The notes beneath the pieces were generated by a model. It searched no databases, was not told where the DNA came from, and saw nothing but the letters and a program-made list of their open reading frames with translations. From positions 1 to 64,000 of the forward strand of contig NZ_VNIP01000016.1 in NCBI RefSeq assembly GCF_008370325.1: a stretch of 64,000 bases of DNA, written 5' to 3'. Shown here piece after piece: positions 44,811 through 54,348 of the stretch. How positions within the stretch are numbered: position 1 is the stretch's first letter; every line of letters starts with the position of its first letter. The position numbers and the translations under genes were made by a program. This DNA comes from Martinezella tropici (lineage in GTDB: Bacteria; Pseudomonadota; Alphaproteobacteria; Rhizobiales; Rhizobiaceae).

Positions 44811-45692
44811 TTATCCCTTTATTCCGGCGGAAAGCATGATGGCGCGCGTGATTTGCCGTTGAAAGAGGAGATAAAGAATGGCGACCGGAAGACCCGCCAA
44901 TACCGCCGCAGCCATGTCTTTGGCGAAACGGACGCCGAAGACGTCCTTCACCTGGGTGATGCCAACGGGAATGGTGATTGTCGCATCCGACGTCGCGACT
45001 AGGAAAGGCCATAGGAAATTGTTCCATGCCGCGATAAATGTGGTGATGCCAAGCGCGGTGATAACACCCCAGTTCATTGGCACATAGATCTTCCAAAGCG
45101 TTCTTAAGTGACCTGCATTATCGAGCATTGCCGCCTCGCTGAATTCCTTGGGGATCTGATCGAAGAACTGCTTCAGGATGATGATGACCGACGGTACGAC
45201 CAACTGCGGCAGAACGATGCCGCCCCAGGTGTTGATCAATCCGAACGAGTTCATCAGCACGAAATGGTTGATGATGAGCGCTTCAGTCGGGACCATCACC
45301 GAGGCAATCAATGCGCCGTAAATCAGGCGGCGGCCGGGAAACTGGATTTGGCTGAGCGCATAGGCGCAGCAGAGGCTCATCGCAAGCACCATAACCGCGA
45401 CAATCGCCGATGTCGCGACCGAGTTGATATACCATTGTATGATGCTCGAGCGCTCGATCACGTAGCGATAAGGCTCCAGCGTCGGCGCTTTTGGAAAAAG
45501 CCCGGGCGTCCTGCTCACGACCTCGGTGTCCGATTTTAGCGATGTCGCGATGGCCCAGTAAAGCGGAAAAAACCAAATCAGCGCTCCAAGCGCGGTCAGC
45601 ACAGTCAGTGCGCGGCTGCTCCAGCGCCCGGCAGCGAGGTGTCGGCTTGCCGGCGCAAGGCCTGCTCGCGCATCGCTTCTCCGGTCGCTCAT
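44811..45692 (-). CDS. Carbohydrate ABC permease, MalG/UgpE type
   Basis: The 293-residue permease has an Arg/Ala-rich N-terminus, a first helix ALTVLTALGALIWFFPLYWA, and an EAA loop with EFSEAAMLDNAGHLRTLWKI (about residues 198-217). It then has TTFIAAWNNFLWPFLVATS, as in MalG relatives. The start overlaps the stop of the preceding permease gene (ATGA). It is the last gene of the GH2 operon, and no ATPase gene follows. Confidence 0.92.
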   Translation of the reverse strand: MSDRRSDARAGLAPASRHLAAGRWSSRALTVLTALGALIWFFPLYWAIATSLKSDTEVVSRTPGLFPKAPTLEPYRYVIERSSIIQWYINSVATSAIVAVMVLAMSLCCAYALSQIQFPGRRLIYGALIASVMVPTEALIINHFVLMNSFGLINTWGGIVLPQLVVPSVIIILKQFFDQIPKEFSEAAMLDNAGHLRTLWKIYVPMNWGVITALGITTFIAAWNNFLWPFLVATSDATITIPVGITQVKDVFGVRFAKDMAAAVLAGLPVAILYLLFQRQITRAIMLSAGIKG

Positions 45693-46582
45693 CTTTCGCC
45701 TCGCGCCCGCAGGAACTGGTATTGCAGGACCGAGGCAACCAGAATGATGACGAACAGGATAGTAGCGACAGCCGCGCCTTCACCGCCCTTGTTCTGCTTG
45801 AAAGCGAGATCGTAGATGACGCTCATGACGACGGATTGAGCGTCAGCTGGCGTGTGGGCGAAATAGCCGAGCAGGTAAGGCTGCGCGAAAATCTTGAACT
45901 GCGCGATCAGCTGCAGTGTCAGCACCAGTGCCGTGACGGGCCAGATCAGCGGCCAGGTTATCCTTGAGAACGTGCGCCAGCGGTTGGCATTGTCGAGCGC
46001 GGCCGCTTCGTAGATGTCGGGCGAAATGCTGCGCAGGGCAGCCAGGAACAGAAGGATATTGAAGCCGATCGTCCACCAGATCGTGACGACTGCGACGGAA
46101 GGCATGAAATAAGTGGGCGAACGCAGCACCGGCAGCGGCCGCCCGCCGGTAAACAGGCCGATGACGTTCTGGATGACGCCGTATTGCATGTTTGCGATCC
46201 AGGTCCAGATCTGAGTCACGACGGAAACCGGTAGAATGGAGGGCAGGAAAAAGCACGCGAGGACGAGCATCTGTATGCGCCCGCTCAAACGGTTGATGGC
46301 CATGGCGATGAACAGAGCGAGAAACGTGCCGGGAGCGACGGTCAGAACAATAAAATACAGCGTATTCACAAGCGCCTTTTGCAACTGAGGTGAGGCAAGC
46401 TGGCGCGTGTAATTGTCGAGCCCCACCCATTCGCCAGGGCCGATCAGCGGCGCATTGGTCAGGCTCATCGCCACCATGCGAAAAGTCGGATAGGCAAAGA
46501 TGAGCACAAAGGTGATGACGGCCGGCGCAACCAGCAACGCCGCAATCACATTGTCCTGCTTCCTATTGCTGACTGCCGCCAT
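45689..46582 (-). CDS. Carbohydrate ABC permease, MalF/UgpA type
   Basis: The 297-residue permease begins AAVSNRKQDNVIAALLVAPA. It shows PSVAVVTIWWTIGFNILLFL and the EAA loop IYEAAALDNANRWRTFSRIT. I choose the ATG at 46582, which has AAGGCAGG upstream. The alternative TTG at 46606 abuts the intercistronic hairpin. It pairs with the downstream permease and the upstream binding protein. Confidence 0.9.
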   Translation of the reverse strand: MAAVSNRKQDNVIAALLVAPAVITFVLIFAYPTFRMVAMSLTNAPLIGPGEWVGLDNYTRQLASPQLQKALVNTLYFIVLTVAPGTFLALFIAMAINRLSGRIQMLVLACFFLPSILPVSVVTQIWTWIANMQYGVIQNVIGLFTGGRPLPVLRSPTYFMPSVAVVTIWWTIGFNILLFLAALRSISPDIYEAAALDNANRWRTFSRITWPLIWPVTALVLTLQLIAQFKIFAQPYLLGYFAHTPADAQSVVMSVIYDLAFKQNKGGEGAAVATILFVIILVASVLQYQFLRARGER

Positions 46583-46606
46583 AGTCGCCTGCCTTGGGTT
46601 ACTCAA

Positions 46607-46632
46607 CCCCAGGGGGCGTAAGGCCCCTGGGG
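46607..46632 (-). terminator. Strong intercistronic hairpin after the binding-protein gene
   Basis: A perfect 9-base stem CCCCAGGGG/CCCCTGGGG (46607-46615 and 46624-46632) with an 8-base loop lies between the binding-protein stop and the first permease gene. It probably protects the upstream mRNA or reduces read-through, giving more binding protein than permease. Confidence 0.75.
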
Positions 46633-46648
46633 ATCGTTGACGGAAAAC

Positions 46649-47908
46649 TCACTGAGAGTTCATGTGGTCACGAAACTTCTCAAGTGTTTCCTTCACATCG
46701 CCTTCGCCGTTCAGCGGCCCGGACACCATGTTCTGCCAGTCGTCATCGAACTTGGACGCGGCACCGGTGAGCGGCGTCTTCGGCATGTAGAACGCATTGA
46801 GCGCCATGGCGGCGTAATCCGACTGCGGTTTGAGCGCCTTGTAGGCAGCGGATGTGCTGACCGGCAAATAGGCCGGAATATGACCGGCGGCGGCCCATTC
46901 CAGCGAGTTCACGTTCATCCACCGGATGACTTCGAGAACCGCGGCGCGCTTTTCCGGCGTCATGGTGACACCGACATTGTTGGGAACTACGAAGGAGTGC
47001 GAGTCCGCCCAATTGGCGGGCTTGCCCATCCAGGCCGGTATATTGATCATGCCGTAATCGAAACCATTGCCCTTGGCGACCTCGGTTTCCATGGTCGGCA
47101 GCTCCCAGTTTCCGTTCAGGAAAAAGGCGGATTGACCGGCGAGGAAAGTCGGCGTGATGGTTTCGGAGTCGATATAGGGCTGAGCCCAACCTTGCTTCAC
47201 CCAATCGGCTACTTCGTTATAGGCCTTTTCCATCTTATCGAGATTGTCGCCCTGCAGGAACTTGCCATTGTCTGTTAGCGTACCTCCCAACTGGCCGAAC
47301 AGCGTATAAATGTCGCGCAAATCGCCGGTTGACGAGGCGATGACGACACCATTTTTGCCTGCCTCCTTGGCCTTGGCCAAGAGCGCGCGCCAGCCCTCCA
47401 GCGTGCCGATGCCGGTGGGTTTTCCGTCGTTGCCGAGTGCCCCCAAGTCCTTCAGCACAGTCTTGTTGTAATAGAGCACCTCGCCGTGCACGTCGAAAGG
47501 AACGGCGTAACGTAAATTGTCGACCGTCGAGGCGGCGATTGAGTTCGGCGGATAGTCGCTGTCCTTCAGGCCGACGGCCTCGAGCTCCTTCGGATCGATC
47601 GGCGCGACCGTCTTGGCCGAAACCGCGGCAGCCAGCCGCGACAGGTGATAGGTCGCGATATCCGGTCCTTGGCCGACAGCAGCAGATGTCTGCAGTTTGG
47701 TATAATAGGGAATGCCCCATTCGAGCGTGGTGCCCGTGATCTTAATCTTGTCCTTATGCTCGTCATTGAAGCGCTGAATCAGTGCCTTCATTCGCACGCC
47801 GTCGCCTCCGGACAAAAAGTCCCACCAGACGACATTCTCGACTGCGAATGCCGGAAAGGCAGTCATGAGGGCTAGCGCCGCGATCGATGTTCTCAACAGA
47901 TTACGCAT
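46649..47908 (-). CDS. Sugar-type extracellular solute-binding protein (UgpB-like)
   Basis: The 419-residue protein starts with a Sec signal (LRTSIAALALMTAFPAFAVE). The mature part reads VVWWDFLSGGDGVRMKALIQ, GQGPDIATYHLSRLAAAVSA, and FLAGQSAFFLNGNWELPTME, all typical of UgpB/MalE-like family 1 binding proteins. A GGAGGAGAG ribosome site gives a strong start. The 243 bases between it and the upstream GH2 gene hold no gene that I can support and could contain a second promoter. Its sugar is presumably what the GH2 enzyme cleaves. Confidence 0.9.
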   Translation of the reverse strand: MRNLLRTSIAALALMTAFPAFAVENVVWWDFLSGGDGVRMKALIQRFNDEHKDKIKITGTTLEWGIPYYTKLQTSAAVGQGPDIATYHLSRLAAAVSAKTVAPIDPKELEAVGLKDSDYPPNSIAASTVDNLRYAVPFDVHGEVLYYNKTVLKDLGALGNDGKPTGIGTLEGWRALLAKAKEAGKNGVVIASSTGDLRDIYTLFGQLGGTLTDNGKFLQGDNLDKMEKAYNEVADWVKQGWAQPYIDSETITPTFLAGQSAFFLNGNWELPTMETEVAKGNGFDYGMINIPAWMGKPANWADSHSFVVPNNVGVTMTPEKRAAVLEVIRWMNVNSLEWAAAGHIPAYLPVSTSAAYKALKPQSDYAAMALNAFYMPKTPLTGAASKFDDDWQNMVSGPLNGEGDVKETLEKFRDHMNSQ

Positions 47909-48151
47909 TTCTCTCCTCCAGGCTGTTCTATTTTCCTCCCAAGCAACCCTTCAAGGGTAGCCTTAAGTCCTGCCTCGCCGCCAACGAGCCGCGAAATACT
48001 CGTAGCCCCTTGCATCAAACGGGCACCCTGTCGTTTCGCCGGCGGCAAACGCATTTCCGGGGCTGCCACATGTTCGTCTGAAACGTCGATGCCGATTGAC
48101 CTTCTGCGTCTCCTCTCGCTGACGGTGCGGTGGTTCGGTTCTGCCACCGGC

Positions 48152-50896
48152 CTATCCGGCAGCCGCCGTTTCGATGATGCAATCAAGCAAGGTTGCCGCA
48201 ACTGGATCGGCACCGGCGGGTTCGCGCATCAGACCGAAGGTGGTGGCTACAATGCGACCGGTACCCACCCGTCGTTCGGCAATTGTGGCACAGGGCTTGT
48301 GAATCCAGCCCACCATCGTGCCGGCATGGACCAGTCCGTCGAAATGGATCGGACGAAAGCCAGTAAGGACGCGGTTGGGGTTCACGCCGACGAAGGAAAG
48401 GTCTGTCAGCGGGCCGCCTGGCAGGCGCTCGAAGGCCCCTGAACGCTTCACCCAGCTAAAACCCGTAACCCAATTGCCTTTCCAGATGGTGCCGTTGCGT
48501 TCGGTGACACGCATCTGCGGCATGGACTGCCCGCGATCGCCGCCAGTCGGATAATTCCAGTTTGGCTGGTCATTGCGCAGATTGCCGAAGGGAAGGGTTG
48601 CCGCATCGGCCAGCGATACATAATGGGCACCATGCTCCATGGCATCGATATCGGTCTGACTGAGGGAGGATGCAACCCGCACCTCCGCCTTTGCGGCATC
48701 GGCAAGCTCGTAACCAAGCGCGCTCAGATATTGCGCGATCTCGGGCTCCGCCGAGAATACCGAGAATGTAGGCTTCGGGCGACGACCATAGACGCTGATG
48801 TCGAGGCTGTTGCGCGCGATCTCCCTGTCGTCGGCAGTGAGCGTGAAGTGGATGCTGATCTGTTCGCCGGCCATATCCATCGTGAAGGGCAGGGAAAGTG
48901 CTGGCAAACGATGCACCGACGTTGCGTTCAGCGCGGGGATCGCGGTCTTTCCGGCATCCGCACCATTGACGCTCCAGCGCAGTTCGGTCGGTGGGAGCGC
49001 CTTGCCGCCGGTCGAGATTTCGAGTTCGATGCTCGCCGCATCGCCTGCCCACACCGCGTAATGTTGCATGCGCGGTACGATGACAACATCGGTATTAATC
49101 TCATGGAAGCGGTTGTGATAGACACGCGTATTGCGCTCCATGTCCATCAGTCCGTTGGCTTCCCAATGCAAGTCGGTCAGCTCGGTGATGACGTAACCTT
49201 GGATCGAGGAATGGCGGCGCATTTCCTCGATCTCGAACTTGAGCGCATTGAATTGATGCCATTGCGCGTCGTCGATGAAGGAGCCGAAGGACGGAAAAAC
49301 CTTGTCGAACTGATAGGTGCGGAAGCGCTGCTCGACGCCATGCGGATAGGTCGCGCCGTCACTATCCCATTCCAGGCCGTTGATGAACCAGAACGGCTCC
49401 TTTCCATCCTGCTTGAGCTTGTCTGGATGGGGCAAACCCCAAACCCCGAACTCGGAGACGACGAGCGGCTCGTCGCCGCGCCGTTTCGCATCACCGTTCG
49501 GCGAATAGGACCAGCTCGGCCTTCCGGCGAAGACTGAAACCCAATCGGCCCATTCGCGCGCCATTTCCGGAACGGAGGCGTAATAATGGTAGTCGTCGAT
49601 GTCGGAAACAACATGGAAGTTGGGAATGCAGGCGGAATTGTCCACGACCAGCCGAGTCGGGTCCTTCTCTTTCAGCCAGTGATAGGCGTTGTCCAACCAG
49701 GATCGCTGATCGGCGCTTTCGACAAGGCGCGTCCCCCAGTCCTCGTTGATGATGGTCCAGATCACGATGGAGGGATGATTGCCGTCGCGGCGCAGGATTC
49801 CTTCCATTGTATCGAGCAGGCGCTTCGCCGATTTCTCGGTGAAGGTCTGAATGTTGGGGATCTCCGTCCAGACCAGCAGACCAAACTGGTCTGCCACATC
49901 GTAGTAGCGTGGATCGGGCACCTTGATGTGGCAGCGCAGGAGGTTAAGGCCGAGCTCCTTCGACTTGCGCGCCTGATCTTCCAGGAACTCGATCGATGGT
50001 GGCGTGTAGATGCCCTCGGGATAATAATCCTGATCCAGCGCGCCACGCATGTAGAAGGGCCGCCCGTTCAGGAAGAACTTGCCACCCTTCGTTTCGAAGG
50101 TGCGAAAGCCGAAATTCTGCTCGGCTGCGTCAATTACGACACCGCCCTCGGACAACTCCGCGACGGCGCGATAGAGCGCGGGATCATCGAGCGACCACGC
50201 CTCCGCCTTCGCGACGTTGAGGGCAGCAGAGGCTTGTGTTTCGCCATTGAGTGCGAGCTCGGTGGCCGATGCGATCGTGCCGTTGCGGTCGAGAAGCGTG
50301 ATCGTCAACGCGCCGGTAAAGGCTGATGCCAGCTCGACATCAACGATGACGTCACCCGTGGCGAGATCGGCGCGAATGGCCTGGTGGTTGATATGCGCCT
50401 TACAGCGGCATTCGAGCCAGACCGACTGCCAGATGCCGCCCAGCATGCCGTACCAGCTCTGCTTTCCGTGCGGGATCTCGTCAAATGGGAAGTCGGGAAA
50501 AGCCTGCGCATCGGCACTCGGCAACGTAACCTTTACCTCAAGGCGCATTTCGCCATCAAGTAGATCGCCGGGAATGACAAATTCGAACGGCAAATAGCCG
50601 CCTTCGTGGGAACCGAGAGCATGGCCGTTGACCGAGACTTCGGCAAAATAATTCACGGCCCCGAAATGCAGGATGACCTGACGATCCCGCCACTCCTTCG
50701 GCACCGTGAGGGCGCGTGAATAAATTGCTACGCCAGCTTCGGCTCGCAGATCCGGAAAATGCGCCTGCCAAGGTGCGGGTACGGCAATCGTTATCGGCGT
50801 TTGTCCTTCCAGATGAAAGTCCCAGGTTCCATCGAGAGACAGGCGCGCACGCGGCCCGGAATGAGTGCCGGCGAAACGGCGGGAGGCGATGGTCAT
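48152..50896 (-). CDS. Glycoside hydrolase family 2 enzyme (beta-glycosidase)
   Basis: The 914-residue protein has the GH2 order: an N-terminal jelly-roll (LSLDGTWDFHLEGQTP; VSVNGHALGSHEGGYLPFEF), an Ig-like domain (about residues 170-265), and a TIM barrel (NGRPFYMRGALDQDYYPEGI). The acid/base is likely Glu385 in WTIINEDWG and the nucleophile Glu482 in VVSEFGVWG. About 300 extra C-terminal residues form further beta domains. It lacks a signal peptide, so it should act in the cytoplasm. It could be a beta-galactosidase, glucuronidase or mannosidase; the sequence does not decide. It is the first gene of the importer operon. Confidence 0.9.
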   Translation of the reverse strand: MTIASRRFAGTHSGPRARLSLDGTWDFHLEGQTPITIAVPAPWQAHFPDLRAEAGVAIYSRALTVPKEWRDRQVILHFGAVNYFAEVSVNGHALGSHEGGYLPFEFVIPGDLLDGEMRLEVKVTLPSADAQAFPDFPFDEIPHGKQSWYGMLGGIWQSVWLECRCKAHINHQAIRADLATGDVIVDVELASAFTGALTITLLDRNGTIASATELALNGETQASAALNVAKAEAWSLDDPALYRAVAELSEGGVVIDAAEQNFGFRTFETKGGKFFLNGRPFYMRGALDQDYYPEGIYTPPSIEFLEDQARKSKELGLNLLRCHIKVPDPRYYDVADQFGLLVWTEIPNIQTFTEKSAKRLLDTMEGILRRDGNHPSIVIWTIINEDWGTRLVESADQRSWLDNAYHWLKEKDPTRLVVDNSACIPNFHVVSDIDDYHYYASVPEMAREWADWVSVFAGRPSWSYSPNGDAKRRGDEPLVVSEFGVWGLPHPDKLKQDGKEPFWFINGLEWDSDGATYPHGVEQRFRTYQFDKVFPSFGSFIDDAQWHQFNALKFEIEEMRRHSSIQGYVITELTDLHWEANGLMDMERNTRVYHNRFHEINTDVVIVPRMQHYAVWAGDAASIELEISTGGKALPPTELRWSVNGADAGKTAIPALNATSVHRLPALSLPFTMDMAGEQISIHFTLTADDREIARNSLDISVYGRRPKPTFSVFSAEPEIAQYLSALGYELADAAKAEVRVASSLSQTDIDAMEHGAHYVSLADAATLPFGNLRNDQPNWNYPTGGDRGQSMPQMRVTERNGTIWKGNWVTGFSWVKRSGAFERLPGGPLTDLSFVGVNPNRVLTGFRPIHFDGLVHAGTMVGWIHKPCATIAERRVGTGRIVATTFGLMREPAGADPVAATLLDCIIETAAAG

Positions 50897-50930
50897 AGCC
50901 GCGAGCTTTCCGGTTGGATTAAGTCACAAA

Positions 50931-50959
50931 ATAAGTTACAGATAAGTTTCGTAACTTAT
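50931..50959. promoter_or_regulatory. LacI-type operator between the GH2 and LacI genes
   Basis: The 18-base near-palindrome ATAAGTTTCGTAACTTAT (50942-50959) has a central CpG and 8 of 9 matching arm positions. A further half-site ATAAGTTAC lies at 50931-50939, pairing perfectly with GTAACTTAT at 50951-50959. The site is 35-63 bases before the GH2 start and about 90-120 before the LacI start, so it could control both. Confidence 0.75.
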
Positions 50960-51050
50960 ATATTTAACTTCCGCAAGAGCCGCAGCTTCACATCGTCCGT
51001 CAGATTTTCTAACGTGCATGGAGCTGCGCTGAGTCCGAGAAAGAAACTGA

Positions 51051-52076
51051 GTGAACGACAAAACGACGAAACGACCGACCATGTCCGATATCGCCTCGCG
51101 GGTCGGCGTTTCGCATGCGACGGTTTCATTGGTGCTGAACGAGGTGCCCGGCAGGCGGGTTTCGGAGAAGGTACGTGAGCGTGTTCTGGCGGTTGCCGAG
51201 GAACTTGGCTATCAGAAGACCGCGCCAGCCAATGACCCCATCGGCGGGATTATTGTTCTCCTGATCGACGATCTCATGGCTTCTCAGCATGCGGCTCCAC
51301 TGATCGAAGGCGTTCGCAGCGCGGCGGAAGAACAGGGCATGGCGGCACTCACAGTCGTTACCGGCGGACAAGTCGAATTCGCTGAGTCGATTCTCGATTA
51401 TCTGGGGCGGCGCCAAATTGTCGGCGTGATCTATGCCACGCTCATCACCCAGCTGGCGCCAGTGCTGCCCACCAAGCTTAGTAGCTATCCGGCCGTCCTT
51501 TTGAATTGTCACCAGCAGCGAGCCGAATTCTCGTCCATCATTCCGGGTGATCACGCTGGCGGCTTTGCGGCGACGGAAGTGCTGATCAAAGCAGGACATC
51601 GCCGCATAGGCATGATCGACGCAGGCAGGCAGCGGCTTGAAGCCGCCCGGGATCGCCTAAGCGGCTATCGCCAGGCACTGACGACTTACGATATCGCCGT
51701 CGATCCTGAGTTGATCCTCTCCGAAGCCTGGTCGCTCGATCTCGGTCGGGAGAAGATGCTTCAACTGCTCGACCTGCCGTCGCCGCCGACAGCGGTGTTT
51801 TGCTTTTCTGACCGTGTCGCTATGGGTGCCTATGACGCAATCAGGATGCGCGGCCTGAAAATCCCCGACGATATTTCCGTCGTCGGGTTCGACGATGAAA
51901 GCCTTGCCCGAAAAATCCTGCCCCCGCTCACGACGTTGAAGCTGCCGCACATGGACATGGGGCGATGGGCGGTGACTGAACTCTTGGAAAAGGTAGTGCA
52001 GCCGAAGAAGTCGCCAGTGCGCCTAAAGATGGAATGCCAATTGGTTATACGCGATTCCATCGGCCCACCGCCTTGA
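51051..52076 (+). CDS. LacI-family regulator of the GH2 operon
   Basis: The 341-residue protein starts at GTG 51051 and reads KRPTMSDIASRVGVSHATVS at the helix-turn-helix. It then has VSEKVRERVLAVAEELGYQK and a ligand domain with TAVFCFSDRVAMGAYDAIRM and ISVVGFDDESLARKILPPLT. An ATG at 51081 would remove the KRPT turn that LacI proteins keep, so the GTG is preferred. It is divergent from the GH2 gene with the palindromic operator between them. Confidence 0.92.
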   Translation: MNDKTTKRPTMSDIASRVGVSHATVSLVLNEVPGRRVSEKVRERVLAVAEELGYQKTAPANDPIGGIIVLLIDDLMASQHAAPLIEGVRSAAEEQGMAALTVVTGGQVEFAESILDYLGRRQIVGVIYATLITQLAPVLPTKLSSYPAVLLNCHQQRAEFSSIIPGDHAGGFAATEVLIKAGHRRIGMIDAGRQRLEAARDRLSGYRQALTTYDIAVDPELILSEAWSLDLGREKMLQLLDLPSPPTAVFCFSDRVAMGAYDAIRMRGLKIPDDISVVGFDDESLARKILPPLTTLKLPHMDMGRWAVTELLEKVVQPKKSPVRLKMECQLVIRDSIGPPP

Positions 52077-52147
52077 GGTAATATGAAGCGATACTGCGGA
52101 GCTAACAATTCGGGCTCCGTGTCCTCGGTTGCAGCAACGAAATTGTC

Positions 52148-52200
52148 TTGACGGACTTCCTCAACGACCTTTAATTAACTGATCTACTGGACCAACCAGT
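52148..52200 (+). promoter_or_regulatory. Promoter and operator before the GntR gene
   Basis: TTGACG (52148-52153) and TTAATT (52171-52176) are 17 bases apart and form a plausible promoter. An inverted repeat ACTGG-ACCAA-CCAGT at 52186-52200 directly follows, overlapped by GGACC repeats (TGGACC at 52188 and GTGGACC at 52199). GntR/FCD regulators usually bind such short repeats at their own promoters. Confidence 0.55.
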
Positions 52201-52215
52201 GGACCGGGGGGCGCG

Positions 52216-52959
52216 ATGGACGAAAGTCCGATCTTGACCGAGGTACCGAATATCGCGCGGAGCCTCGCCCGCCGAACGGCGCGTGATGTCATCGCCGAGA
52301 AGCTGATGGTCCTGATCGCCACCAACATGCTACGGCCGGGCGACGAGCTACCGGGCGAGCGCGAATTGGCCAACGTTCTTCATGTCAGCCGCGAGACGGT
52401 GCGTGGCGCTATTCAGGCGCTCGCCGCGCAGGGCATTATCGAGGTTTCGCATGGCAGCCGCAGTCGCGTCTGTGAGGTCGACCTCAGCCACACTACCGTG
52501 ACGATCGCCTCTTCCAATGCAATTGACGGCTACGATCTGGAATCGGTCCACGCTGCACGTCTTCATATCGAACTCAAGGTTGTCGGCGACTCCGCCGAGC
52601 GCATCGATGACATCACCCTGGCAAAGCTGCAAGCCCTGTTGGAGGCTCAGCGTCTCGGGGGCAACGACGCGATGCGTTTCCTGATCTGCGACCGCGAATT
52701 CCACGTGGCCATCTATCGGGCCTGCGGAAACCCGCTGCTTGCTGCCTTCGTCACCGATTTATACACCTACATGATGAATTATCGCCGCTACGTCATGGCC
52801 AAGCCGGGTGCCATCGAGGCGAGCTACAGCGATCATCTAGCGATCTTTGAAGCGCTCGCTCGCCATGACCGAGACGCCGTCGTTGCGGCGTTCGAGCATC
52901 ATCTGACACGTATTTACGAAACGACCAAGGTTCAACTGGCCAGCGGCAATCCGGTCTGA
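52216..52959 (+). CDS. GntR-family regulator, FadR/FCD subfamily
   Basis: The 247-residue protein has a winged helix-turn-helix at residues about 20-85 (RPGDELPGERELANVLHVSR, then ETVRGAIQALAAQGIIEV). An FCD effector domain follows with the metal-binding residues in the region FLICDREFHVAIYRACGNPL and SYSDHLAIFEALARHDRDAV. It lies 168 bases upstream of a complete sugar importer in the same direction. It probably represses that operon until its sugar acid or sugar ligand appears. Confidence 0.9.
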   Translation: MDESPILTEVPNIARSLARRTARDVIAEKLMVLIATNMLRPGDELPGERELANVLHVSRETVRGAIQALAAQGIIEVSHGSRSRVCEVDLSHTTVTIASSNAIDGYDLESVHAARLHIELKVVGDSAERIDDITLAKLQALLEAQRLGGNDAMRFLICDREFHVAIYRACGNPLLAAFVTDLYTYMMNYRRYVMAKPGAIEASYSDHLAIFEALARHDRDAVVAAFEHHLTRIYETTKVQLASGNPV

Positions 52960-53127
52960 TCTGACCAGCATGAGGAGATCTGCCTGATATGCACGTGGGG
53001 GAGACAAAGATGCCGTTCGTCGGCAGGGTATAGGACGTCGAAATCGGATTGATGCGTTCTGGCGGTTAGTGTTCCGGAGGAGGGATGACCGCAAGTCAAG
53101 GAAGTGAAAGGTTCTGGGAGGACTTTT

Positions 53128-54195
53128 ATGGCAGGTGTCGAGTTCGTCGATGTCAGGAAATCATTCGGGGCGTTCCCGGTTATCAAAGGTGTGAACATCG
53201 AGATTGCGGACGGCGAGTTCGTAATCCTGGTCGGACCGTCTGGGTGCGGAAAATCCACGCTTCTGAGAATGCTTGCCGGGCTCGAAAATATTTCCGCGGG
53301 CGAGATCCGTATCGGTAATCGCGCCGTCAACGGCGTCGCGCCGGGCGATCGCGACATAGCCATGGTGTTTCAGAACTATGCGCTCTACCCGCATATGTCG
53401 GTGGCACAGAACATGGCTTTCTCGCTGATGCTCAAACGCGCGCCGAAAGCCGACATGGATCTGCGTGTCAAGAAGGCCGCGGAAATCCTGGGCCTTACCA
53501 AGCTTCTCGACCGCTATCCCCGCCAGCTTTCCGGCGGCCAGCGCCAGCGTGTCGCCATGGGCCGGGCGATCGTGCGCGATCCACAGGTCTTCCTGTTTGA
53601 CGAACCGCTTTCCAATCTCGATGCCAAGCTCCGGGTCGCCATGCGCGCGGAGATCAAGGAGCTTCATCAACGTCTCGGTACCACGACCGTCTACGTCACG
53701 CATGATCAGATTGAAGCCATGACGATGGCCGACAAGATCGTCGTCATGCATGACGGCGTCGTCGAGCAGGTAGGAAAGCCGCTGGAGCTCTACGACACAC
53801 CTGCCAATCTTTTCGTCGCGGGCTTCATTGGTTCGCCGGCAATGAACATGATCAAAGGTCGCCTCGATGTGGAGAATGGCAGCCGGTTCATCGCATCGGA
53901 TGGAACGGTGCTGCCGGTTGTAAATCCGCCCGCTGGCGCAAAGGGTCGGGATCTCGTCTATGGGCTGCGCCCGGAATACATCGCGCTCGATGCCGACGGT
54001 CTGCCGGCGGAAATCATCGTGATCGAGCCGACCGGGTATGAAACGCAGATGACGGTTCGGTTTGGCGGCAGCGACGTCAACTGCATCTTTCGGGAAAGGA
54101 TCAATGCCCGACCCGGCGAAACGCTGCGCATTTCCATCGATGCGCCGCATGTCCATCTCTTCGACGCTGAAAGCGGGCAGAGATTGACGATCTGA
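53128..54195 (+). CDS. Sugar ABC importer ATPase, UgpC/MalK type
   Basis: The 355-residue ATPase begins MAGVEFVDVRKSFGAFPVI. It has GPSGCGKST, LSGGQRQRVAMGRAI, FLFDEPLSNLD and THDQIEAM. The C-terminal regulatory domain contains YGLRPEYIALDADGLPAEII. The ATG at 53128 is preceded by GGGAGGA. It is first in its importer operon, before the binding protein. It could also serve the GH2-operon permeases, which have no ATPase gene of their own; that is inference based on known sharing of MalK-like subunits. Confidence 0.93.
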   Translation: MAGVEFVDVRKSFGAFPVIKGVNIEIADGEFVILVGPSGCGKSTLLRMLAGLENISAGEIRIGNRAVNGVAPGDRDIAMVFQNYALYPHMSVAQNMAFSLMLKRAPKADMDLRVKKAAEILGLTKLLDRYPRQLSGGQRQRVAMGRAIVRDPQVFLFDEPLSNLDAKLRVAMRAEIKELHQRLGTTTVYVTHDQIEAMTMADKIVVMHDGVVEQVGKPLELYDTPANLFVAGFIGSPAMNMIKGRLDVENGSRFIASDGTVLPVVNPPAGAKGRDLVYGLRPEYIALDADGLPAEIIVIEPTGYETQMTVRFGGSDVNCIFRERINARPGETLRISIDAPHVHLFDAESGQRLTI

Positions 54196-54348
54196 TATCG
54201 CTTCGGTGGGAAGCGGGAAGAGGAGGAGTCTCCCTGCTCGCCCGCCGATGCGGAAGCATTCGGCCGGTTCGGATGCGATGGTCGTCGTTCACCAAACGGG
54301 AAGGTGGGCGCCGGGGGAATTTGCTCCCGTTTTCAAAGGAGGAGTATC

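Noticed and set aside
47893..48213. A 106-codon minus-strand frame between the GH2 and binding-protein genes
   Set aside because: It overlaps the ends of both neighbours, has no ribosome site and matches no family that I know.
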